From positions 1 to 64,000 of the forward strand of contig NZ_JAHPIV010000004.1 of assembly GCF_019039105.1 (NCBI RefSeq): a DNA stretch of 64,000 nt. Reading direction: 5' to 3'. Each line of letters opens with the position of its first letter. Positions within the stretch are counted from its first letter, which is position 1. Positions 57,833 through 64,000 of this stretch are shown here, piece after piece. The notes beneath the pieces were generated by a model, which saw only the letters and a list, made by a program, of their open reading frames with translations, was not told where the DNA came from and searched no databases. A program made the translations under genes and the position numbers. The stretch comes from Desertibacillus haloalkaliphilus (GTDB lineage: Bacteria; Bacillota; Bacilli; Bacillales; KJ1-10-99).

Positions 57833-57918
57833 TGACTGCTCACCTTATAAGTACAATCAATACATGTTCCATTGTACATGAGGTGACTGTTCCGTACCTG
57901 GGACAGCTTCCTTTTTAT
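57815..57918 (+). terminator. Large two-tier terminator of the MreB-like gene
   Basis: GGAGCTGTCCCA, overlapping the stop codon, pairs with TGGGACAGCTTCC about 70 bases later, followed by TTTTTATT. Inside it, TCACCT/AGGTGA and GTACAAT/ATTGTAC form a second hairpin. Confidence 0.7.
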
Positions 57919-57954
57919 TAAAAAGACTTGCAATAGTGTTAACCTGAATAACTA

Positions 57955-57983
57955 TTGAATTTCGAAAACAATCACGTTATAGT
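57955..57983 (+). promoter_or_regulatory. Sigma-A-like promoter before the first MaoC gene, overlapping a TTTCGAAA motif
   Basis: TTGAAT (57955-57960), 17 bases, TATAGT (57978-57983). The spacer begins TTCGAAAA, so GAATTTCGAAAA (57957-57968) overlaps the -35. The same GAATTTCGAAA word is upstream of the sigma-54 promoter at 60073. Confidence 0.5.
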
Positions 57984-58044
57984 TGAATTATGTGACTGCT
58001 GAATATTTTAAATATTTAAAATAATTAACAAAAGGTAGGATGCT

Positions 58045-58470
58045 ATGAGTATAACAATTAATGATATGTTTATTGGGCAAGTGGCGAGTCACCGGCGAGC
58101 CTTTACTGAAACAGACGTGAAGTTATGTAATGAATTAACTCAAGATTTTAGTCCTGTATATCACGTAAACGAAAACGTGTGGAAGTGTTATTATGAAAAG
58201 CCGATCGTTCCAGGTTTACTTACAGAAGGCTTAATTACACAAGTAATTAGCCAAAAGCTTCCTGGCAGTGCCTCCATTTTACTACAAAAAGAGCTAATTT
58301 ATTATCACCCCGTTCATGTTGGTGATGAGATCACCGCTGAACTGGAAGTGATTGATATCAATGAGGCACGAAATTGGGTTACACAAAAAGTCACTTGCTT
58401 TAACCAACAAGGTAATGAAGTGATTAAAGGGCAAGTTGTCATCCTCGTTTTAGAAACTGAAAGTAATTAG
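58045..58470 (+). CDS. MaoC-like hot-dog protein (possible enoyl-CoA hydratase subunit)
   Basis: A 141-residue MaoC-type protein. Hydratases of this class use Asp and His in a D-x-N-P-x-H motif; here the segment is DFSPVYH, with both residues present but one extra residue between them. PIVPGLLTEGLI and the strand ELIYYHPVHVGDEI are typical. A paralogue lies at 61286. It directly precedes the activator gene (stop and ribosome site overlap), so it is co-transcribed with it. Confidence 0.78.
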   Translation: MSITINDMFIGQVASHRRAFTETDVKLCNELTQDFSPVYHVNENVWKCYYEKPIVPGLLTEGLITQVISQKLPGSASILLQKELIYYHPVHVGDEITAELEVIDINEARNWVTQKVTCFNQQGNEVIKGQVVILVLETESN

Positions 58471-58479
58471 GTGGTTTTC

Positions 58480-59829
58480 ATGGAAGAAATCAAAAGTAGA
58501 CCAAACTCGGTGGAAACATGGGGTTATCTGACTGCTGATGAAAAAGGTATCATTCTTGAAGCAAGCCCGGATTATTGTGACCATTTTTCAGTTAAAAAGG
58601 AAGAAATCGTTGGGACTAAGATTCAACAACTCCTCAAAGAAACCTCAGCGATTAGGCCTACAGAAAGAAAACGCAAGAAAGTCATTTTTGCGAGGGTGCT
58701 TGGCTATGCTTGCTTGCTACGAATTCACCAACAAAACAACACGTTTATTTACTCGGTTATTTTCCGCGAAGATGAAGTGAACCTTTATGAAGTCCATGCA
58801 TTCATGAATGCGATTGAATCGAAGAATAGATCAACAAAATCAACTTCGAACAACCATTATACTTTTGGCGACATTATTGAAGGCAGTCCGTCCATGGCAC
58901 ATACGAAAGAATTGGCAGCCCGAATCGCAGCAAGCCACTCCACGGTATTAATTACAGGTGAAAGTGGAACTGGGAAAGAGCTTTTTGCTCAGGCGATTCA
59001 TCAATTAAGTGCAAGGAAAAAACAGCCCTTTGTGGCGGTTAACTGTGCAGCAATTCCAGATGAACTATTTGAATCGGAAGTCTTTGGTTACGAGTCAGGT
59101 GCCTTTAGCGGGGCAAAAAAGGGAGGAAAGCCAGGGAAAATTGAGCTAGCTCAACACGGAACCCTGTTTTTAGACGAAATTTCTGAACTCCCGTACCAGG
59201 CGCAGGGGAAATTATTACGCGTCCTCCAAGAGCGTGAAGTTGAGAGGCTTGGTGGCGTCGGGAGTAAATACGTAGACATTCGTATTGTCGCTGCAACCAA
59301 CCGAGATTTACATACGCTTGTGCAGGAGGGGGAATTCCGCCAAGATTTATTTTACCGCTTATACGTATTTGAACTAAGAATCCCACCCTTAAGACAGCGA
59401 AGAGAAGATATACTCCCTTTATGTGATCATTTCATTGAATCCTTCAACAAACAAATTGGTAAGCAAGTAACAACCCTTTCTGAGGATATGAAGGAACGCA
59501 TCGTCAATTATGATTGGCCTGGAAATGTTCGTGAACTAAAAGCGTTTATTGAACGTGGCATGAACATTGTTGAGGGGGATACGCTAACAGCTGAAAGTTT
59601 ATTTTTATCTCCCGTCATAAATCTTCCTCATCCATCTGTCGAACCAAATGACCCGCCACCTCTAACACTTGATCTCAAAAAAGCTGTTGAACAAGCCGAG
59701 ATTACAACGATAAAACAAGCATTAAAGGAAGCTGATGGAGACCGATCAGTCGCTTCTCAAAAGCTCAACATTCATTTAGCTAGTCTCTACCGCAAAATTG
59801 CAAAATATAAGCTGAAAGAGCGTGTTTAA
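58480..59829 (+). CDS. Sigma-54-dependent transcriptional activator
   Basis: A 449-residue enhancer-binding protein. An N-terminal PAS-like sensor (about 1-110; LTADEKGIILEASPDYC) precedes the AAA+ domain (about 125-360) with Walker A GESGTGKE, the sigma-54 contact loop GAFSGA (Ser for the usual Thr), Walker B GTLFLDEI and WPGNVRELK, and a C-terminal Fis-type helix-turn-helix (GDRSVASQKLNIHLASLYRKI). It probably senses a pathway intermediate and drives the promoter at 60073. ATG 58480 follows AGGTGG. Confidence 0.93.
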   Translation: MEEIKSRPNSVETWGYLTADEKGIILEASPDYCDHFSVKKEEIVGTKIQQLLKETSAIRPTERKRKKVIFARVLGYACLLRIHQQNNTFIYSVIFREDEVNLYEVHAFMNAIESKNRSTKSTSNNHYTFGDIIEGSPSMAHTKELAARIAASHSTVLITGESGTGKELFAQAIHQLSARKKQPFVAVNCAAIPDELFESEVFGYESGAFSGAKKGGKPGKIELAQHGTLFLDEISELPYQAQGKLLRVLQEREVERLGGVGSKYVDIRIVAATNRDLHTLVQEGEFRQDLFYRLYVFELRIPPLRQRREDILPLCDHFIESFNKQIGKQVTTLSEDMKERIVNYDWPGNVRELKAFIERGMNIVEGDTLTAESLFLSPVINLPHPSVEPNDPPPLTLDLKKAVEQAEITTIKQALKEADGDRSVASQKLNIHLASLYRKIAKYKLKERV

Positions 59830-59880
59830 AAAGTCTGTTCAGACGGAGGAAAAACAGCCTATTCGAACAGACTTTTAATA
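59827..59880 (+). terminator. Terminator of the activator gene
   Basis: AAAAGTCTGTTC pairs with GAACAGACTTTT, of the TGTTC hairpin type also seen at 25155 and 52916. Confidence 0.8.
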
Positions 59881-60072
59881 ACTAACAAACCGCCAAGGGG
59901 CTTTCCGGTATGTACCTTATCACCTCAGTTAGGTGTCTGATACATGTCTGGACAGCTCCTTATTTTTATTGTCATATGTATCGATTCGCATATTAGATTT
60001 GCAGAATTTCGAAATATTATCTGTATTGCGAAAATGTTCCGATGAAAGCGTTGTTAGATCAGGATTTACACT

Positions 60073-60088
60073 TGGCATGGTCCTTGCA
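60073..60088 (+). promoter_or_regulatory. Sigma-54 (-24/-12) promoter
   Basis: TGGCATGGTCCTTGCA has GG at 60074-60075 and GC at 60086-60087, exactly ten bases apart, matching the sigma-54 consensus at nearly every conserved base. The start point would be about 60099, 15 bases before the dehydrogenase ATG. Two TTTCGAAA/TTGCGAAAA-type words (about 60004-60013 and 60027-60035) lie upstream and may bind the activator. Confidence 0.85.
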
Positions 60089-60113
60089 ATATAGACAGGT
60101 GAGGAGGGATAAA

Positions 60114-61268
60114 ATGGTAAGTTTTTCTTTTAGTGAGGAACAAGAAGACTTTCGTTCCATGTTAAGAAACTTTTCAATGAATGAGCTGCTCCCACACTAT
60201 ACAACCTGGGACAGAGAACATACACATCCAAGACATCTCTGGGAGAAGCTCGGTGAATTAGGTGTCAATGGTCTGCGCGTTCCGGAACAATTCGGGGGCA
60301 GTGCGGCTGATTGCGTAACGACCGGGATAGCCGCTGAAGAAATTGGTCGTGGAGATTTCAACTTAACGTACGCGGTGATGTTAAATGCTCTCGTTTCAGA
60401 AATTATTAACAACCATGCGACTGAACAATTAAAACAAACATGGCTCCCGCAAATTGCCTCAGGTGAAAGTATTGTTGGGATCGCCATTACAGAGCCTTCA
60501 GCAGGGACAGATGCTGCGGGGATCCGTTCCACTGCCGTTAAAAAGGGAGGCCATTATGTCATAAATGGCGAAAAGTCCGGGATCAGTGTAGCAACGATTG
60601 GAGATGCCTTTATAGTCTTTGCAAAAACTGACATCCACTCCGGAAGTAAAGGGATCAGTGCATTTGTCATCCCTACCGAGCTTGACGGAGTAGAATGTCG
60701 AGGCTATGACGATATGGGCAATGTACCGATTGGAAGAGGCTCACTATACTTATCCGATGTACACGTACCAGAAGAAAACCTGATCGGACTTGAAAACAAT
60801 GGATTCATCCAGGTCATGAATGGATTTGACTTAAGCCGCCTACTCATTGGGCTTCAGTGCGTCGGTGCCGCATTGCAGAGCATCGATGAAACGATTGAAC
60901 ATGTGAAGACGAGGCATGCATTCGGAAAACCATTGGCAAAGTTTCAAGGCGTATCGTTTCCAATAGTTACTCATTCTACCCAGCTAGAGTTAATCAAATG
61001 GCAGGCCTATCGCGGGCTCTGGTTACGTGATCAAGACTTGAAGCACTCCGGTGAAGCATCATCAGTGAAATGGCTTGGACCTAAATATAGCCAAGAAGCG
61101 ATTCATGAATGCATGCTCTTAAATGGTCATTATGCGTATACAAAAGAAATGCCACTTGAGCAAAGGTTACGTGATGTCATTGGTTTAGAAATCGGGGACG
61201 GCACAGCCCAGGTGAATCAACTCGTGATTGCACGGGATCTATTCGGAAAAGAATTCCGTCCTTATTAA
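60114..61268 (+). CDS. aliB: Acyl-CoA dehydrogenase (cyclohexanecarboxyl-CoA dehydrogenase-like)
   Basis: A 384-residue FAD acyl-CoA dehydrogenase, first gene of the sigma-54 operon. It has AITEPSAGTDAAG (substrate/FAD site), RHAFGKPLAKFQ and the C-terminal GDGTAQVNQLVIAR. The usual catalytic base region reads IGDGT, with Asp where many relatives have Glu in EGT. Given the BadI-like and ligase genes beside it, the likely substrate is cyclohexanecarboxyl-CoA or a similar ring acyl-CoA (inference). ATG 60114 follows GAGGAGGG; a frame start at 60042 lies before the promoter and is rejected. Confidence 0.82.
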   Translation: MVSFSFSEEQEDFRSMLRNFSMNELLPHYTTWDREHTHPRHLWEKLGELGVNGLRVPEQFGGSAADCVTTGIAAEEIGRGDFNLTYAVMLNALVSEIINNHATEQLKQTWLPQIASGESIVGIAITEPSAGTDAAGIRSTAVKKGGHYVINGEKSGISVATIGDAFIVFAKTDIHSGSKGISAFVIPTELDGVECRGYDDMGNVPIGRGSLYLSDVHVPEENLIGLENNGFIQVMNGFDLSRLLIGLQCVGAALQSIDETIEHVKTRHAFGKPLAKFQGVSFPIVTHSTQLELIKWQAYRGLWLRDQDLKHSGEASSVKWLGPKYSQEAIHECMLLNGHYAYTKEMPLEQRLRDVIGLEIGDGTAQVNQLVIARDLFGKEFRPY

Positions 61269-61285
61269 GTGGAAGCTTTGTTGAG

Positions 61286-61678
61286 ATGAATCGGGTGTTT
61301 ACAGGCAAAGTTTCACGAATAAAGAAAACGATTAGCCAACAACAAGTCGTGCAATGGAAAGAGCTTACATTTGATTTTAATCAGATTTATGAAAAACGCA
61401 ATTCTAAGCATGAACCTCTCATTCCTGGCATTGTATGTGAGGCCTTAATTAGTGAAGCGATTAGCAAAGAAATGAGCGGTCATTCTTATGTGATTTTAGA
61501 AAAAGAATTAATTTTCTTACACCCCGTTTCAGTTGGAAACACGATCACCGTGGAACTCGAAACCACCAATGTGAACACCGAACGAGATTGGATTACAGAA
61601 AAAATTCGTTGCTTAAATGAAGCGGGCAAAGAAGTGATTAGAGGAAGAGTTATTGTCAAGACAAAAAAACATAACTAG
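61286..61678 (+). CDS. MaoC-like protein lacking the catalytic His
   Basis: A 130-residue hot-dog protein clearly paralogous to that at 58045 (shared PGIVCEALISEAIS/PGLLTEGLITQVIS layout, ELIFLHPVSVGNTI). The catalytic segment reads DFNQIYEK: Asp kept, His replaced by Glu. On its own it is probably inactive and may pair with the other protein as a heterodimeric hydratase, as known for some MaoC-like pairs (for example ChsH1-ChsH2). The start codon has only a weak ribosome site. Confidence 0.75.
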   Translation: MNRVFTGKVSRIKKTISQQQVVQWKELTFDFNQIYEKRNSKHEPLIPGIVCEALISEAISKEMSGHSYVILEKELIFLHPVSVGNTITVELETTNVNTERDWITEKIRCLNEAGKEVIRGRVIVKTKKHN

Positions 61679-61689
61679 GAGGAATTGAT

Positions 61690-62487
61690 ATGGAACTAAC
61701 AGATGTGATGTATGAAAAGAAAAATGGTATCGCCACGATTACGATCAATCGTCCCGAAGTGTACAATGCGTTTCGTGGTCAAACCGTCAAAGAATTAATT
61801 GCAGCGTTTAGAGACGCTTGGGATGATAATCGAATTGGTGCAGTGATTTTAACAGGTGCAGGTGAAAAAGCGTTTTGTACAGGAGGCGATCAAAAGAATA
61901 AAGGCGATAGTGGCTACGACGGTTCCGGTGGTTTAGGAGGTGGCATCGGTCTTGAAATCGAAGGGCTGCATCATACGATTCGAGCGATACCAAAGCCTGT
62001 TATCGCTGCCGTTAACGGCTATGCCATTGGTGGTGGTCATGTTCTTCATGTCATCTGTGACCTAACCATTGCCTCTGAAAATGCCATTTTTGGGCAAAGC
62101 GGACCTAAGGTGGGCAGCTATGATGCTGGTCTTGGCACGGCCTACTTAGCTCGAATTGTCGGCGAGAAAAAGGCAAGAGAAATTTGGTACTTATGTGAAA
62201 AATATAGCGCTGAGGAAGCAAGAGAGATGGGGCTCGTGAATAAAATCGTCCCACAAAGTGAACTGCTCGCAGCAGCAGAAGAATGGGCGGCAAAAATTGT
62301 TGAAAAAAGTCCAACTGCCATTAAAATGCTTAAGTCTTCCTTTAACGCTGACACCGCCAATATCGAAGGCATTTCTCAGCTAGCGATGGCAAGTCTATCG
62401 ATGTTTTATCAAACAGATGAATCCGCAGAAGGCAGAAATGCTTTTATAGAAAAGCGACCGGTTGATTTTACAAAGTTCCGCAAGTAA
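61690..62487 (+). CDS. badI: 2-ketocyclohexanecarboxyl-CoA hydrolase-like (BadI/MenB group)
   Basis: A 265-residue crotonase-fold enzyme. FCTGGDQKNKG (oxyanion hole), AIGGGHVLHVICDLTIAS and QSGPKVGSYDAGLGTAYLARIVGEKKAREIW match the BadI/MenB branch, and YQTDESAEGRNAFIEKRPVDFTKF the BadI end. BadI opens the ring of 2-ketocyclohexanecarboxyl-CoA to pimelyl-CoA. MenB is the close alternative, but the context (ligase, dehydrogenase, no men genes) favours BadI. AGGAGG precedes the ATG. Confidence 0.83.
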   Translation: MELTDVMYEKKNGIATITINRPEVYNAFRGQTVKELIAAFRDAWDDNRIGAVILTGAGEKAFCTGGDQKNKGDSGYDGSGGLGGGIGLEIEGLHHTIRAIPKPVIAAVNGYAIGGGHVLHVICDLTIASENAIFGQSGPKVGSYDAGLGTAYLARIVGEKKAREIWYLCEKYSAEEAREMGLVNKIVPQSELLAAAEEWAAKIVEKSPTAIKMLKSSFNADTANIEGISQLAMASLSMFYQTDESAEGRNAFIEKRPVDFTKFRK

Positions 62488-62523
62488 AACGAAGGTCTTA
62501 CATTAAAGGGGGAGATGTACTTG

Positions 62524-64000
62524 ATGAGTTTTGAAACGATTTTAACGGATGAGTACCTTAAAACCTATGAGTCTGACTGGCCAAATCGAACGATTCTAGA
62601 TTATTTATGGACAGCAATAGAAAAGGACCCCGACAAAGTAGCGATTATTGATAAAAAAAGCCGCTATACGTACGAACAGCTAGGAAAGCTCGTCGACCGT
62701 GTTGCCCTTGGATTACTTGAACTCGGTTTAAAAAAAGGAGATGTCGTCTCTTTTCAACTCCCTAATTGGAATGAGTTTGTTATTTTACACTTTGCAGCAA
62801 CTAGAATCGGTGCGATCAGTAACCCACTGATCCCTATTTATCGCGACCGTGAAATCGGTTTCATGGTGAAGCTTGCTGAATCAAAAATGATTGTTGTTCC
62901 TGATGAATTCCGTGGTTTTAACTATCCAGAAATGATCGAACGACTTATGCCTGAGTGGCCGAATATGGAACACATCTATGTAGTTGGAGAAAACGTACCA
63001 TCTGGAATGAAATCATTCGACTCTCTCACTCAAGTGCCATGGGAAGAGAAGAAAAATCCAGCGCTATTAGACGATATCACGCTAGACCCAAATGAACTCA
63101 CCGAGATCGTCTTTACATCAGGTACAACCGGAGAACCTAAGGGAGTCATGCACACTCATAATACGGTTACACTTTCATCGCTCCTATGGATTGATCATTT
63201 ATCATTAACCTCTGAAGATACGATATTTATGGCCTCCACCTTTGCTCATCAGACGGGTTTTCTATACGGTGTTCGATTACCTGTGATGCATGGAGGCACA
63301 GCCGTATATCAAGATGTATGGAACCCAAAAGAGTTCATTGAATTAATTGAGAAAAAAAAGATTACGTTCACTACGGCGGCGACACCATTTTTACAAGATA
63401 CACTTCAGGTAGAAGATATTGAACAATATGATTTAAGCTCGTTTCGGTATTTTATAGCGATCGGAGCCCCGATCCCACGAACGTTAGTAAAGCAAGCAGC
63501 AGAGCAACTCCCTGGTCAGATTCTATCTGGTTGGGGCCAAACCGAAAACGGGTTAGTCACACTAACACTTGCGAATGATACCGAGGAAAAACTAACGTCG
63601 ACTGATGGTAAACCATTTTCGGTGATGGAACTAAAAGTCGTTGATGAAGATGGTGAAACGGTTCCAGCCAACACCGAAGGAAGTTTACTTTGTCGAGGAC
63701 CTGCCTTATTTGTTGGCTATTTAAAACGAATGAAGAAAACGAATGCCGAATTTAGTGCGGATTGGTTTGTCACTGGCGATCGTGCGGTGATGGATGAAGA
63801 TGGGTACATTCGGATTACGGGACGCGATAAAGACATTATCATTCGAGGCGGTGAAAACATCCCTGTTGCCTATATTGAAAACATTATCTATGAACATCCA
63901 GATGTATCCGTCGTCCAAATTGTTGCGATGCCAGACGAACGTTTACAAGAAAAGGCGTGTGCCTTCATCAGTATGGAAAAAGGAAAAACACCGCTTACTC
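62524..64000 (+). CDS. aliA: AMP-forming acyl-CoA ligase (cut at window end)
   Basis: The first 492 codons of an AMP-dependent acyl-CoA synthetase; the end lies beyond the window. Motifs: TSGTTGEPKG near residue 199, GWGQTE near 337, WFVTGD and GRDKDIIIRGGENI near 435. It would activate the free acid to its CoA thioester, the first step of the pathway encoded here. ATG 62524 follows AAAGGGGGAG. A cyclohexanecarboxylate ligase (AliA) role is inferred from neighbours. Confidence 0.85.
   Translation, partial: MSFETILTDEYLKTYESDWPNRTILDYLWTAIEKDPDKVAIIDKKSRYTYEQLGKLVDRVALGLLELGLKKGDVVSFQLPNWNEFVILHFAATRIGAISNPLIPIYRDREIGFMVKLAESKMIVVPDEFRGFNYPEMIERLMPEWPNMEHIYVVGENVPSGMKSFDSLTQVPWEEKKNPALLDDITLDPNELTEIVFTSGTTGEPKGVMHTHNTVTLSSLLWIDHLSLTSEDTIFMASTFAHQTGFLYGVRLPVMHGGTAVYQDVWNPKEFIELIEKKKITFTTAATPFLQDTLQVEDIEQYDLSSFRYFIAIGAPIPRTLVKQAAEQLPGQILSGWGQTENGLVTLTLANDTEEKLTSTDGKPFSVMELKVVDEDGETVPANTEGSLLCRGPALFVGYLKRMKKTNAEFSADWFVTGDRAVMDEDGYIRITGRDKDIIIRGGENIPVAYIENIIYEHPDVSVVQIVAMPDERLQEKACAFISMEKGKTPLT

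Overview
The window looks like the chromosome of an aerobic, spore-forming member of the Bacillaceae, probably an alkaliphile or salt-tolerant relative of Bacillus. The evidence is AT-rich DNA with strong AGGAGG-type ribosome binding sites and many GTG/TTG starts, spore genes (cotD, YheC/YheD-type ATP-grasp proteins), a type B RNase P RNA, acidic exported proteins, and the Bacillus gene order mrfA-mrfB-cotD-ypsA-gpsB...rnpB-ypsC. No rRNA, tRNA, CRISPR array or insertion sequence was seen.

Layout. 1-1131: the 3' parts of two group II introns, one inside the reverse-transcriptase gene of the other. 1157-5513: a type III restriction-modification pair in the order res-mod, with an altered nuclease motif in Res. 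5610-10127: a small membrane peptide, a zinc-ribbon protein, zwf, a cyclase-family hydrolase and gnd (pentose phosphate enzymes). 10359-16287: spore-associated ATP-grasp proteins, a polysaccharide deacetylase, a beta-lactamase-fold hydrolase and a membrane acyltransferase. 16654-18619: a soluble-looking fumarate-reductase-type flavoprotein with a small 2Fe-2S partner. 18828-21408: a WxL cell-surface locus (two WxL proteins and a WxL-interacting membrane protein).

21704-32881 is a tungsten island: a TupABC tungstate importer, a tungsten aldehyde ferredoxin oxidoreductase, and pterin-cofactor genes (moeB-like, moaD, moeA, a frameshifted moeA-PBP fusion, moaA). It also holds two oddities: an E1-like protein that lacks key adenylation residues, and an 86-residue protein ending in Gly-Gly. 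33075-36410 encodes a large S-layer-homology protein with five near-identical repeats; it shares an unusual N-terminal module with the first WxL protein.

36597-43580 has uvsE, selO, and a ptb-buk-acetolactate-synthase-like cluster. 43642-49645 is the conserved mrfA-mrfB-cotD-ypsA-gpsB block. Between gpsB and ypsC this genome carries a nitrilase, a GlnHPQ-type amino-acid ABC transporter, an RNase HI-family protein, and then two complete tandem copies of the RNase P RNA gene, each with its own promoter and joined by compensatory base changes. The tandem rnpB is the most unusual finding here.

56786-57832 is an MreB paralogue. 58045-64000 is a catabolic cluster: a sigma-54 activator, a good GG-N10-GC sigma-54 promoter, an acyl-CoA dehydrogenase, two MaoC-like proteins, a BadI-like ring hydrolase and an acyl-CoA ligase cut by the window edge. 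Together they suggest breakdown of an alicyclic acid such as cyclohexanecarboxylate.
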